Shown piece by piece: positions 11,753 to 19,858 of a stretch of 24,994 bases of DNA. The stretch spans positions 1-24,994 of the forward strand of contig DKYP01000010.1 in assembly GCA_002499945.1 (NCBI GenBank), in the 5' to 3' direction. Made by a program: the position numbers and the translations under genes. The first letter of the stretch is position 1. The number at the start of each line of letters is the position of its first letter. Source of the DNA: Lachnoclostridium sp. UBA7097 (GTDB lineage Bacteria; Bacillota; Clostridia; Lachnospirales; Lachnospiraceae). Below the pieces are notes generated by a model that saw nothing but the letters and a program-made list of their open reading frames with translations, was not told the DNA's origin and did not search any database.

Positions 11753-11954
11753 ATTTTGCGGTTATTGCAGGTATTACCAGCATGAAAAAAATGGCAGGTA
11801 CACCTGCAGGAACAAAAAGTCAGGAGTATTTAATGCAAACCCTGCCCCGTTCCAGGGATGCAGCTGTTTTTCAGAGGATAAGAAGCACAGTGGAATAACA
11901 AGTACATCAAAAAATGTGAAGTGTACATCAAAAAACGTGAAGCACTCTGGATAA
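11742..11954 (+). CDS. Small cysteine-rich protein
   Basis: A 70-aa protein with AGGGGGAAG before the ATG. CGYCRYYQHEKNGRYTCRNK and then FQGCSCF give five cysteines (residues 6, 9, 22, 40 and 42) in a zinc-binding-like pattern, a type common in Firmicute phages between early genes. The C-terminus carries an internal repeat (TSKNVKCTSKNVKHSG) from a 20-bp-scale duplication, seen in the DNA as ACATCAAAAAA copies near 11900-11940. Function unknown. Confidence 0.75.
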   Translation: MDNKFCGYCRYYQHEKNGRYTCRNKKSGVFNANPAPFQGCSCFSEDKKHSGITSTSKNVKCTSKNVKHSG

Positions 11955-12023
11955 ATTTTAAATTTTATGTAGCAAGCTGGTGTTTGTATAACAAAAACAG
12001 ACCAGTTATAGGAGAAAAGCAAA

Positions 12024-12341
12024 ATGGCGGAAAAAAGAAATCCAGTAATAAAGTGTAATAAGTGCCGCAGGTTAATGGGCAGGGCAGAACCAAAATGGAC
12101 AAAGGCAGGAGATATTGAATATTACTATCTGCAATGCCCGTATTGCAAGACGGTTTATGTCATATCAGCAACAGATACAGCACTAAGGCACGATATAAAA
12201 CGGTTTAAAGACATGACAGCAAAGTCGCAGGGCAGGCAGCCAACAAAAAAAGAGATACAGGAAGCACAGGAACTATTGCGGGCGAACGTGGCACGAAACA
12301 GGGAAATAAAGGCACAATATCCGCTTGAAACCAAGTTGTAA
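12024..12341 (+). CDS. Zinc-ribbon phage protein
   Basis: A 105-aa protein with AGGAGAA upstream of the ATG. CNKCRRLMGR and LQCPYCKTVY form a zinc ribbon in the first half. A long charged helix follows (KKEIQEAQELLRANVARNRE). Similar phage proteins exist in databases, sometimes under the unsupported name transglycosylase; nothing here indicates cell-wall activity. It lies 11 bp before a YopX-like gene, in one operon. A nucleic-acid-binding role is the plain reading. Confidence 0.75.
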   Translation: MAEKRNPVIKCNKCRRLMGRAEPKWTKAGDIEYYYLQCPYCKTVYVISATDTALRHDIKRFKDMTAKSQGRQPTKKEIQEAQELLRANVARNREIKAQYPLETKL

Positions 12342-12352
12342 GGAGGCAGCAG

Positions 12353-12826
12353 ATGAAATACAGGGGTCTGGCTTTTGATAAGGAAAAACAGGCGTATAAA
12401 TGGGTGTATGGTATGCCCTCATATGGTTTTGAAACAGAAGAAATTGCAGAGATAGGAACGCCAGATGGTGGGTTTTATGACATTGACCCAGAAACGCTTG
12501 GGGAAGAAACGGAATACACGGACAAGCATGGCAAACAGATGTATACAGGCGATATTACAACCCTGTTAGTTGACGGAGAGGTAAGAGAGTTTGTCGTAGA
12601 CCGCGCAACAGTAGACAGGGAATACAACACATTGCCAGGATTTGAGGGCAGTACAGTAAAAGTAAGGTTATCAGGCGTTGTTATATTCCGCTGGATATCC
12701 CCGGACGGAATCATACACCAGCTTTTGCCGTGCGTGAACCCTGCGGGAACAGATGACACATCTTCCATGGAAATCATAGATACAGCAGCAGAAAGGGCAA
12801 TACGTGAAAATAAGGGCAAAGGCTAA
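12353..12826 (+). CDS. YopX-family phage protein
   Basis: A 157-aa protein with AAGGAGG before the ATG. It starts in the family manner, MKYRGLAFDKEKQAYKWVYG, and has the core TEYTDKHGKQMYTGDITTLL (usual form: TGLKDKNGKEIYEGDIV), followed by beta-rich sequence. YopX proteins form a beta-barrel fold and are common in Firmicute phages; their biochemical role is unknown. Its end overlaps the next gene, also YopX-like, by 23 bp. Confidence 0.85.
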   Translation: MKYRGLAFDKEKQAYKWVYGMPSYGFETEEIAEIGTPDGGFYDIDPETLGEETEYTDKHGKQMYTGDITTLLVDGEVREFVVDRATVDREYNTLPGFEGSTVKVRLSGVVIFRWISPDGIIHQLLPCVNPAGTDDTSSMEIIDTAAERAIRENKGKG

Positions 12827-13406
12827 AACCAGTAACACGCCATACCCTGTATGGGTACAGGGCGGATATCTTACAGAACCGCCAGTAAGACCATCAGACG
12901 GACTAAAACGTCCCACAGGCTGTTATATAGACACAGGCGGGTATCCGGGCGCAAATGTATTTGAAATAAGCATAGAAACATTTTGTATGGATACAGGAGC
13001 AGTTGACCGCTGTGGGTGCAGTATATTTGAAAACGACATACTGCTTTACGAAACAGGACAGGAAATAAGTTATATTATTGTGCAGGATACAGAAACAGCA
13101 GTTGACATAATAAGCGGTGAAATAATAAGGATTAATAATCTGCAGACGGAGGATATAAAGGTAATCGGAAATATTATAGATTTTCCTGGTTTTATAGGCG
13201 GGATGGCATACTGTGTTGATGCAGGGATTGGAATACCATACCTGCCCGTACTGGATACACAGGAAACACCATATCCGTATTTTAAATTGACATGTCTTAA
13301 ATGTGGACGTTCTTTTCTTAGCTGTACATATATGGCAAGACACAGGAATTGTGGCGGGCATCTGGCAGCAGATTTTACAACCAAAGTACACAAAAAAGAG
13401 AAATGA
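12804..13406 (+). CDS. YopX-like protein with C-terminal zinc-finger-like region
   Basis: A 200-aa protein starting at GTG, with AAAGGG 7 nt upstream inside the preceding gene. The middle has a YopX-like core, IETFCMDTGAVDRCGCSIFE then NDILLYE, and IKVIGNIID matches the family's later strand. The C-terminus (about residues 160-185) has CLKCGRSFLSC and a following His and Cys (HRNCGG), suggesting a zinc finger that ordinary YopX proteins lack. With the gene before it this makes two unequal tandem YopX-like genes. Function unknown. Confidence 0.75.
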   Translation: MKIRAKAKTSNTPYPVWVQGGYLTEPPVRPSDGLKRPTGCYIDTGGYPGANVFEISIETFCMDTGAVDRCGCSIFENDILLYETGQEISYIIVQDTETAVDIISGEIIRINNLQTEDIKVIGNIIDFPGFIGGMAYCVDAGIGIPYLPVLDTQETPYPYFKLTCLKCGRSFLSCTYMARHRNCGGHLAADFTTKVHKKEK

Positions 13407-13497
13407 AAAAAATATGTGTTTGCATACAGACAGTATAAACATATATTCTTTCATCATCACAATATGGAATGCAAGTTCAAATTATACTATGAAATAT

Positions 13498-13555
13498 GCT
13501 TAAGGCCAATAAAGAAAGCCAGAAAAACCGTGCTTAAGGCTTAAAATGCAGCACG
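13498..13555. repeat. Direct repeats and hairpin upstream of the Rep gene
   Basis: GCTTAAGGC occurs at 13498-13506 and 13532-13540; each contains the palindrome CTTAAG. CGTGC (13529-13533) can pair with GCACG (13551-13555) around the second copy. A HUH initiator often nicks a hairpin near its own gene, so this is a candidate nick or binding site. The rest of 13407-13701 is AT-rich, with nothing else I can support. Confidence 0.35.
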
Positions 13556-13701
13556 TTTTGGGGCTTGTATGGGGTATTAACATCTGGGGCATTGCCTGTA
13601 ATATGTACTTATATAAACAGGTTATTTATATTTATAATTACATAGATATATTTAATAAATTATTATGTTTTATATGTTTATGGTATAAGGGGAATGAAAA
13701 C

Positions 13702-14571
13702 ATGAGAAAAAATAAAACCTTTGTAAGAGAGAAAAAAATATATTGCGGAGAGGAATACCTGGAGGTTGACATAGTACATATAACCAATATACCAGAAACA
13801 GGAAAAAAGAAAAAGGGAAAGAGCAGCCTTAAACAGAAAAACCTGAATGACAAAAGAAGCAAAAGGCGGTTTGTCCAGATAGCCAATACTAATTTTGGCC
13901 CAGGTGATTTACATATATCAGCAACATACAATGAAAGACATTTTCCTGTATCACTAAAAGAAGCAGAAAAGAATGTACATAATTTTTTAGACAGAATAAA
14001 AAGGAAGATGAAAAAAGAAACAGGACAGGATTTAAGGTATATGCTTGTAACAGAATATACCCCGGAAGGTGAAGATTGGAAACAGCTGGCCTTAGATGGC
14101 ATAGAAGATAAAAACACCAAAGCAGTAAGAATACACCATCACATTATCATAAACGGAGGGTTAAGCCGTGATGGCCTGGAACTGATGTGGAGTAAGACAA
14201 GGATTAACTGGAAAAAAGCCAATGACCCAGAATACAGGAAAAGTGTAGATTATTTAGGCTTTGTAAATTGTGACAGATTACAGCCTGATGAGAATGGCAT
14301 AGAGGGGCTGGTTAATTATATCAATAAACGTAAAAAAGGATGCAAGAAGTGGAGTACTTCCATGAACCTCAAAAAACCAAAGGAAAAGAAGAATGACAGC
14401 AGGTACAGCTACAAAAAAGTGTGTACATTGGCAAGGACACCAGAGGATAAAGAATACTGGAGAAAAATGTATAAAGGGTATGAACCTACAAAGATAGATT
14501 TTCAGTATAACGATTATACAGGATGGAGCGTGTATCTGAAAATGCGGAAAGTAAGGGACAGGGCAAAGTGA
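13702..14571 (+). CDS. HUH-type replication initiator (rolling-circle Rep, phage G2P-like)
   Basis: A 289-aa protein. The start at 13702 has AAGGGGA about 10 nt upstream; the longer open frame from 13546 adds an improbable segment. Motifs in order: FGPGDLHISATYN (motif 1, residues 65-77), VTEYTPEG, then AVRIHHHIIING (HUH motif 2, His145-147). GLVNYINKRKKG (motif 3) carries the likely catalytic Tyr206 followed by Lys. This matches the rolling-circle Rep family of filamentous phages and plasmids; the enzyme nicks one strand of the origin through a 5' phosphotyrosine. It lies between YopX-like genes and a RecU-like resolvase, within the replication region. It may act on the repeat just upstream or on the origin cluster at 10.4 kb. 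Confidence 0.85.
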   Translation: MRKNKTFVREKKIYCGEEYLEVDIVHITNIPETGKKKKGKSSLKQKNLNDKRSKRRFVQIANTNFGPGDLHISATYNERHFPVSLKEAEKNVHNFLDRIKRKMKKETGQDLRYMLVTEYTPEGEDWKQLALDGIEDKNTKAVRIHHHIIINGGLSRDGLELMWSKTRINWKKANDPEYRKSVDYLGFVNCDRLQPDENGIEGLVNYINKRKKGCKKWSTSMNLKKPKEKKNDSRYSYKKVCTLARTPEDKEYWRKMYKGYEPTKIDFQYNDYTGWSVYLKMRKVRDRAK

Positions 14572-14583
14572 TTATAGAATTAT

Positions 14584-14748
14584 ATGGCAGTGAAACGTCA
14601 CAAGGACATACACCTGTATGCACAGACAGAAAGGATTAGAAAAAATGATATAACAAAAAAGATAGCATACAACAAAGACGGTACACCAAAAAGTATGGTA
14701 ACGGTTTTAAAAGAATTACAGAAGGAAGCTGCAAAGGATGGAAAATAA
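14584..14748 (+). CDS. Small basic protein
   Basis: A 54-aa Lys-rich protein (MAVKRHKDIHLYAQTERIRK, then NDITKKIAYNKDG). It lies 12 bp after the Rep stop and overlaps the next start by 11 bp, as expected for an operon gene. No clear ribosome site is visible, so translation may be coupled to the gene before it. No family is recognised; its charge suggests nucleic-acid binding. Confidence 0.55.
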   Translation: MAVKRHKDIHLYAQTERIRKNDITKKIAYNKDGTPKSMVTVLKELQKEAAKDGK

Positions 14749-15391
14749 TAAATTTGTGCCCGGACCGGACACAGAAAGAGAGTTAAGGGCATGGCAGATG
14801 GCAAGGGATATGCCAATAGATATAGAGAAGATAAGGCAGCAGTACAAAAACAGGCAGAACAACGCACAGGGGCAGCACTTTGAAAGGGAAATCTTAGCTG
14901 GATGCAGAATGTATAAGCAGCAAGGAATAGCAGCTATAGACAAAACACCTGAACCGTTCAGGGTATCAAAGAAGAATAAAAACGGAGTGTTTACAGGACG
15001 TTTTAGTGCTCCAGCACAACCCGATTTTCAAGGGACTTTACACGGTGGGCGGTCAATTGTATTTGAAGCGAAAAGGACAGGCAAAGACAGGATAAATAGA
15101 AATGTGCTGACAGATACGCAAATGGACGTATTGGAAAAGCACAACAGATTAGGGGCGTTGTGTGGGGTATGTGTCAATATTAAAGATGATTTTTTCTTTA
15201 TACCGTGGAATGTATGGCGGGATATGAAAGAAATGTACGGCAGACAGTACCTAAAGGCAGATGATATAAAGGAATACAGGGTACAGTTTGACGGTGCGGT
15301 ACATTTCTTGGATAAGGCGGTTTATTTTAAGCAGACGGCAGCAGTCGGCAAAACAGACGCTATGTTAGATAATATCATTTTCAAACTGTAG
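14738..15391 (+). CDS. RecU-like Holliday junction resolvase
   Basis: A 217-aa protein. GQHFEREILAGCRMY is the N-terminal helix; KTPEPFRVSK precedes FTGRFSAPAQPDFQGTL and GGRSIVFEAKRT, the RecU core, with the catalytic Asp in PDFQG and the Glu-x-Lys in FEAKRT (PD-(D/E)XK type). VNIKDDFFFIPWNVW is the later conserved segment. The enzyme resolves four-way DNA junctions in recombination and phage replication. It starts inside the end of the preceding small gene. Length is normal for RecU. Located behind the HUH initiator, it probably processes replication intermediates. Confidence 0.88.
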   Translation: MENNKFVPGPDTERELRAWQMARDMPIDIEKIRQQYKNRQNNAQGQHFEREILAGCRMYKQQGIAAIDKTPEPFRVSKKNKNGVFTGRFSAPAQPDFQGTLHGGRSIVFEAKRTGKDRINRNVLTDTQMDVLEKHNRLGALCGVCVNIKDDFFFIPWNVWRDMKEMYGRQYLKADDIKEYRVQFDGAVHFLDKAVYFKQTAAVGKTDAMLDNIIFKL

Positions 15392-15404
15392 GAGGTAGCA
15401 GACC

Positions 15405-15707
15405 ATGAGGAAAATATACATCAGCAGAAAAATAACAGGCGATAGCGGATACATAGAAAAGTTTAAGGCAGCGGAAAAGGAAATAAGGCAGCAGTACAAA
15501 GGGTGCGAGGTAATCAACCCGGCAGTAATCTTACAGACAATGCCGGAAAGCACGACACACGAAGAATACATGAAAGCAAGCCTTTGCCTACTGGATATGT
15601 GCGATTCTATATATCTGCTGCCCGATTGGAAAGAAAGCAAGGGGGCAAAGTTTGAATTTTGTTGGGCAAGCAACAGGGGGTATAAGCTAATGGGGTGCTT
15701 TTTATGA
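15405..15707 (+). CDS. DUF4406-like protein (nucleoside deoxyribosyltransferase-like fold)
   Basis: A 100-aa protein with AGGAGG 9 nt before the ATG. MRKIYISRKITGDSGYIEKF is the typical start, followed by FKAAEKEIRQQYKGCEVINP, EYMKASLCLLDMCDSIYLLP and GAKFEFCWASNRG. These correspond to the Rossmann-like fold of DUF4406, related to nucleoside 2-deoxyribosyltransferases, common in phage genomes. Enzymatic activity is unproven. It is part of the operon and overlaps the next start as ATGA. Confidence 0.8.
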   Translation: MRKIYISRKITGDSGYIEKFKAAEKEIRQQYKGCEVINPAVILQTMPESTTHEEYMKASLCLLDMCDSIYLLPDWKESKGAKFEFCWASNRGYKLMGCFL

Positions 15708-15988
15708 ACATAAACGGATTAGCCGGGGCAGGGATACCGTATCTAAACATGATGAAAAAGACAATGCCAAAGGAAGAACCAAAGAAAAAGAAAGTCAAGA
15801 GCCACAGGCTGACAGAGATTGACCCGAAAACCAAAAAGCCACGCCTTAAAAAAGGCGTAAGCACGGACAGGGCGGTTGAAGTCTTGTTTATGTTTGAAAA
15901 TGCGGACGTAACACCTAATCAGATTGAGGATATGAAACAGACCATAGAGAATCAGAGGCAGCGTATTTTGAAACAGGAGGATTGGTAG
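15704..15988 (+). CDS. Hypothetical basic protein
   Basis: A 94-aa protein. The ATG at 15704 overlaps the previous stop as ATGA; an in-frame GTG at 15695 is possible. A short Gly-rich N-terminus (MNINGLAGAGIPY) leads into a very Lys-rich region (PKEEPKKKKVKSHRL), then an amphipathic C-terminal helix (NQIEDMKQTIENQRQRIL). No family is recognised. The basic tract suggests DNA or RNA contact. Confidence 0.7.
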   Translation: MNINGLAGAGIPYLNMMKKTMPKEEPKKKKVKSHRLTEIDPKTKKPRLKKGVSTDRAVEVLFMFENADVTPNQIEDMKQTIENQRQRILKQEDW

Positions 15989-16007
15989 AAAGGAAAGGGA
16001 TGGTAAT

Positions 16008-16328
16008 ATGCCAGCAAAGAACGCTGAAAAGATAGTACAGGCAGCAGTATATATAGATGGCAAGCCAATAAAGAGGATACAGGAAGAGGCATTAAAGGGT
16101 GTTTGCGTCTGTGGGGATTGTTTAAAAAGGGCAGCAGTTGACTCGGAACAGATAAAAAAGCTAAGGCAGATAAATAATGTATTGAGAATTACAGAAGATA
16201 CAGACGGAAAAATAAAAGAGTGTGTACAAAGTCTGGCAGAGATATTACAGGACTTGGAAAGGGGCAAGCGTGGCAAGGAAGAAAGGAAAAGTAACACCAT
16301 TCAGACAGGAAACAAAGATAACCTATAA
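16008..16328 (+). CDS. Hypothetical protein with a CxCxxC motif
   Basis: A 106-aa protein with GGAAAGGGA before the ATG. GVCVCGDCLKRA contains a CxCxxC motif that could bind zinc as a dimer, followed by a helical region (SEQIKKLRQINNVLRI and ECVQSLAEILQDLERGKRG). The 3' end overlaps the next gene by 59 bp in another frame. Function unknown; it belongs to the operon leading to parA. Confidence 0.7.
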   Translation: MPAKNAEKIVQAAVYIDGKPIKRIQEEALKGVCVCGDCLKRAAVDSEQIKKLRQINNVLRITEDTDGKIKECVQSLAEILQDLERGKRGKEERKSNTIQTGNKDNL

Positions 16329-16575
16329 CAAGTACAAGTCGGACAGGAAAGCACGGCGGTCAGGTATCAAGACGGAAGAACCGCCAAAGAGGGAAGAAAA
16401 GAAGCCAGTATCAAGGATGGCAGTATTAAGTGAAAGTGTACACAGGGCAAGAGAAGCAATACAGCTTATTACACCGCCAGGAATGACATACAAAGAATAC
16501 ATGATGTTCCTGAAAGAAAGACAGTACGGACTTCAAGGTAAAACAAAAACTATTAACAGGAGGCAAGGGAAATGA
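16270..16575 (+). CDS. Hypothetical basic protein upstream of parA
   Basis: A 101-aa protein. The GTG at 16270 has GGAAAGGGG about 6 nt upstream; an earlier GTG at 16222 lacks a site. It is strongly basic in the first half (ARKKGKVTPFRQETKITYNK), and then has a helix with SRMAVLSESVHRAREAIQ and the phrase PPGMTYKEYMMFLKERQYG. Its TGA overlaps the parA start (ATGA), indicating coupled translation with the partition genes. It could be a partition accessory protein, but no family is recognised. Confidence 0.65.
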   Translation: MARKKGKVTPFRQETKITYNKYKSDRKARRSGIKTEEPPKREEKKPVSRMAVLSESVHRAREAIQLITPPGMTYKEYMMFLKERQYGLQGKTKTINRRQGK

Positions 16576-17327
16576 AAACTATTGCAGTTATTAACATGAA
16601 GGGCGGCTGTGCTAAAACTACCACAGTTGTAAATATGGGTTACATATTATCTAAAGAGTATAGTAAAAAAGTATTGCTTATTGATAATGATAAACAGGGT
16701 AACTTGTCAAAGACATGTGGCGTATGGGGCTATGACAATCCAAGCCTTGCGGATATCCTGGCAGGGCAGGAAGAAATAGGACGTGTGATACAGCCAGTAG
16801 AAAAAATGCCTGATATGGCAGTTATTCCTGCAAATATGCACTTATTGACAGCCAACCTTGCAGTAATCAAGGACGAAGAAAGGGAACAGGCAACCATATT
16901 GTCGAATGAACTGGAAAAGGTAAAAGAAGGGTTTGATTACTGTATTATTGATTGTCCACCAGATATTAATATATCTGTCATAAATGCCCTTGTGGCAGCA
17001 GATGAAGTTATCATACCAGTCAAGATTGATGGTTATGCTTTTGATGGTATGGATGAGTTAGAAGAACAGATAAATAATGCAAAAGAATTAAATCCAAAAT
17101 TAAAATTTAAAGGCTGCCTTGTAACCATGTACTATAACAGTGATGTATGCATACAAGGGGAAACATGGTTACAAAACCAGCATTATCCGGTATTTAAAAC
17201 ACATATCAGACGGACAGAAAAGGCAGACGAAGCAACATTTACAGATGAAAGCCTTATTGAATATTCTCCACGTTCCGGGGCAGCCAGGGACTATAAAACA
17301 TTTGTAAAAGAATACCTGGAGGGATAA
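16572..17327 (+). CDS. parA: ParA/Soj-type partition ATPase
   Basis: A 251-aa protein with deviant Walker A KGGCAKTT (residues 10-17, signature Lys at 10 and Lys15), Walker A' LLIDNDKQGN (35-44) and Walker B CIIDCPP (124-130). PVKIDGYAFDGMDEL and DESLIEYSPRSGAARDYKTF are the later conserved segments. The usual Gly before the second Lys is Ala here (CAK instead of xGK). ParA dimers bind DNA with ATP and move ParB-bound DNA, giving stable inheritance of plasmids. There is no N-terminal HTH, so it is the short (type Ib or chromosomal-like) form. It starts at ATGA on the previous stop and is followed by a 67-aa gene and parB. Confidence 0.92.
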   Translation: MKTIAVINMKGGCAKTTTVVNMGYILSKEYSKKVLLIDNDKQGNLSKTCGVWGYDNPSLADILAGQEEIGRVIQPVEKMPDMAVIPANMHLLTANLAVIKDEEREQATILSNELEKVKEGFDYCIIDCPPDINISVINALVAADEVIIPVKIDGYAFDGMDELEEQINNAKELNPKLKFKGCLVTMYYNSDVCIQGETWLQNQHYPVFKTHIRRTEKADEATFTDESLIEYSPRSGAARDYKTFVKEYLEG

Positions 17328-17328
17328 T

Positions 17329-17532
17329 ATGGCACATAAAAACAGTGAGGGATACCGTGACCCTACAGCATGGGAAGCTATTAGGACAGTTACCAGAGAG
17401 GAAAAGAAACAACATGAGGCAGCAGTGGCTAACCTTATTGTCATGTTAAAACAAGTTATTAGTCTTGCAGGGTTTGAACTGGTTGGACACATCATATTAA
17501 AGGACAAGGAAACAGGAAAGGTATACAAATAA
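17329..17532 (+). CDS. Small hypothetical protein between parA and parB
   Basis: A 67-aa protein, one base after the parA stop, with GGAGGGAT in the end of parA as its ribosome site. The sequence has a helix with EAIRTVTREEKKQHEAAVAN then LIVMLKQVISLAGFELVGHI, ending in a strand-turn (ILKDKETGKVYK). Small proteins like this are frequent in phage operons. No family name is offered. Its tight spacing suggests a role with, or at least co-expression with, the partition pair. Confidence 0.75.
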   Translation: MAHKNSEGYRDPTAWEAIRTVTREEKKQHEAAVANLIVMLKQVISLAGFELVGHIILKDKETGKVYK

Positions 17533-17575
17533 AATTGTGCCCGGTTCGGACACAAAAAAACAGAGGTGGTTTGTA

Positions 17576-19009
17576 ATGGCAGAAAAAAAGGAAAAGTTTA
17601 ACATTGCCAGTCTGCTTAACACAAAATCCAGAGGGGCAGCACAGGCAGAAGAAGCGGCACAGGAAACAGGAAGTGCTTTTGATGTGGCCATGCTTGATGT
17701 GGATGATTTAATACCATGCAATGGTAATTTCTATTCCACAGACAATATTGACGAACTGGCAGCAGCTATTGAGTTGTCTGGATGCATTGAACAGAATTTA
17801 GTAGTTAAACCAGAAGTGCATGGTAAATATGAGATAATAGCTGGACACCGCAGACGGTTAGCAGTTTTACAATTAATAGGGGAAGGCAAGGAAGAATACA
17901 GAAAAGTACCATGCCGTATCAAGAAAGAATCAGACGGAATAAGAGACCGTTTAAGCCTTATCTTTACCAATGCAACGGCAAGGCAGCTTACAGATTGGGA
18001 AAAAGTAAAACAGGCAGAGGAATTAAAAGAAGTACTGACAGAGTACAAAAAGGCTTTGCAGGAAGAAAACAAGGATAAGCCAAAGGAAGAGCGGGAAAGA
18101 ATCGGGCGTATCCGTGAAATCGTGGCCGGGATGCTTAATATGTCCACTACACAGGTAGGACGCATGGAAGCGATTAGTAATAATCTGTCACAGGATTTTA
18201 AAAAGGAACTGGAAAAAGGCAATATCAATATATCAACCGCACATGAATTAAGCCGGCTTGATGAAGAAGGGCAGAAAAAAGCATATGAAAAGTACGAAGA
18301 AAAGGGCGGGTTGCATATAAAAGATGTAAAGCCGGAAGAAAAGGAAGAAATCACGGACGAACAGGCAGAAAAGGCACAGGAAGCAATAAAGGACGCTGTC
18401 AAAGGCGAAGTAAACCATGCAGTATTCAAAGTAAAGAACAATGTAGCAGAAGTTGAAAAAGTATTAAGAAAATACTTTGGCATGTCTTTTCAAGGCGGAA
18501 AGCTTGATGGTGGAATATATATATACCGTTTCCAAGCGGATGGAATAGCAATCATTTATACTGCGACATGGGAAAAATTCCTGGTTAATTATCCAGACCT
18601 TGCCAAAATCGTGGTACTTATGATTGAAAGCAGCCAGTTGTCTTATGATAATACCACGGAAGACATACAAGAAGAGAAAACAGCTGAAGCAGTCAGTGAA
18701 CCGGAGGTAGCGGAATTAAAACAAAAGGCAGCAGAACCAAAGCCTAAAGAAGAGGAAACCAAACCTTTACCAGGGCATCAGGATATAAATAATTATTATC
18801 AAGAAGATGTATCTGAACCACAGCAAGAGGGATTAGATTTTACAACATGGATAAGGGAAAAATATAAAACGGCACAGTATACCATGATACAGAATGAAAT
18901 AAGGGCAGTTGTAGCATTAGTGCCAGGGATAGAAGACAGAATAACAAACGCCTTATCTGTATGGGTTACGAGAAAAACGGCAGAATATCAGCAGTATTTA
19001 CAGGGTTAG
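17576..19009 (+). CDS. parB: ParB-like partition protein
   Basis: A 477-aa protein. The ATG at 17576 has CAGAGGTGG upstream; the open frame from 17537 is longer but has no site. The ParB N-terminal domain is at about residues 40-115 (LDVDDLIPCNGNFYS, then YEIIAGHRRRLAVLQLIGEG, with the GHRR CTP-binding motif at 90-93). The HTH region is about 135-250 (IGRIREIVAGMLNMSTTQVG). After this comes a long acidic C-terminal part (about 330-477) with repeats of Glu/Lys/Pro, longer than ordinary ParB proteins. It would bind a parS-like site and activate ParA. I could not find an obvious 16-bp parS palindrome in the window by eye. Confidence 0.9.
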   Translation: MAEKKEKFNIASLLNTKSRGAAQAEEAAQETGSAFDVAMLDVDDLIPCNGNFYSTDNIDELAAAIELSGCIEQNLVVKPEVHGKYEIIAGHRRRLAVLQLIGEGKEEYRKVPCRIKKESDGIRDRLSLIFTNATARQLTDWEKVKQAEELKEVLTEYKKALQEENKDKPKEERERIGRIREIVAGMLNMSTTQVGRMEAISNNLSQDFKKELEKGNINISTAHELSRLDEEGQKKAYEKYEEKGGLHIKDVKPEEKEEITDEQAEKAQEAIKDAVKGEVNHAVFKVKNNVAEVEKVLRKYFGMSFQGGKLDGGIYIYRFQADGIAIIYTATWEKFLVNYPDLAKIVVLMIESSQLSYDNTTEDIQEEKTAEAVSEPEVAELKQKAAEPKPKEEETKPLPGHQDINNYYQEDVSEPQQEGLDFTTWIREKYKTAQYTMIQNEIRAVVALVPGIEDRITNALSVWVTRKTAEYQQYLQG

Positions 19010-19019
19010 GCGGTGTGTT

Positions 19020-19358
19020 ATGGACCAGTTTGAGTATAAGGAAGGTATTTTATTTGCAGGCGGGCAGGAGGCAGCAGATAGTACAAGGGCGGTTATAGCT
19101 GCCCTGTCCGCCTGTACTGGAAACAATATAAAAACAACATGCGATTTATTAAACCAGCTATTGCAATCTTTTGATATATTAGTGAATGGCTTACAGGACG
19201 TTTTACAGGCGTTAAGAGAAGTATTCGCAGAAGTATCACAAGATATTTGCGAACCCTGTAGGCACAGGGGGACTCAGCACGGCAGCAGTATTAAACAGAT
19301 AACGCCAAAACAGGCAAAAACAAATATCAAATGGCAGGAAAAATACAGACCGCCATAA
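19020..19358 (+). CDS. Hypothetical protein
   Basis: A 112-aa protein, 10 bp after parB, with AGGCGG before the ATG. The middle is a long amphipathic helix (TTCDLLNQLLQSFDILVNGL then QDVLQALREVFAEVSQDI), followed by CEPCRHRG and a basic tail. This resembles coiled or helical-bundle small phage proteins of unknown role. Its end overlaps the open frame before the late regulator; the regulator itself begins 18 bp after its stop. Confidence 0.7.
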   Translation: MDQFEYKEGILFAGGQEAADSTRAVIAALSACTGNNIKTTCDLLNQLLQSFDILVNGLQDVLQALREVFAEVSQDICEPCRHRGTQHGSSIKQITPKQAKTNIKWQEKYRPP

Positions 19359-19375
19359 CAGGAGGATTACATGCT

Positions 19376-19855
19376 ATGACAAATTCAGAAGTGGAAGCAG
19401 TTTTAAAATTTTACAAGTGGATTGACATTGATATAAAAATAATGAATGAGTGGATAAAGCAATATGAGGCTGGATATAACCCGTTAGGTGCTGTAAAGTA
19501 TGATAGTATGCCACATGGCAGTAAACAAGGCGACAATACAGCTGTGGTTGCTATGGGGCTGGCAGAGGAAGACACAAAAGAAAACATAGAAATCTTAAAA
19601 ATGCGTATCAAGGAATTAAAGGAGATAAGGACACAGATTTTTAAAGAAATTTCTTCGCTGATGGCAATACATAAAGTGATTATATATAATTTGTATCTTC
19701 GTGGACAGAAATGGAATCTTGTAGCAAAAAGGATAGGGTACAGTGTGCGCCAGGCTAAAAATATAAGATGCAATGCTTTAAATATTCTTGGTGAAAAGCT
19801 GGAAGAAAACAAATACCTGTCACAGAGTGGCATAATAAAAGAAATTTTAAAATAA
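19376..19855 (+). CDS. Late-gene regulator, ArpU/RinA-like (sigma region 4-like)
   Basis: A 160-aa protein. The ATG at 19376 has AGGAGG 10 nt upstream. The long N-terminal region is helical and ends in EEDTKENIEILKMRIKELKE. The C-terminal domain KVIIYNLYLRGQKWNLVAKR then IGYSVRQAKNIRCNALNIL is a sigma-70 region 4-like HTH, as in the ArpU/RinA regulators that control late operons of Gram-positive phages. The stop codon is 3 bp before the first of two promoters with paired TTGCCCG boxes and no -35. This makes it the natural candidate for the activator of those promoters. Direct binding is inference. Confidence 0.8.
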   Translation: MTNSEVEAVLKFYKWIDIDIKIMNEWIKQYEAGYNPLGAVKYDSMPHGSKQGDNTAVVAMGLAEEDTKENIEILKMRIKELKEIRTQIFKEISSLMAIHKVIIYNLYLRGQKWNLVAKRIGYSVRQAKNIRCNALNILGEKLEENKYLSQSGIIKEILK

Positions 19856-19858
19856 AAA

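Noticed and set aside
11617..11898. 93-aa frame starting at TTG after the PAPS-like gene
   Set aside because: It overlaps the well-supported Cys-rich gene at 11742 in another frame and lacks a ribosome site.
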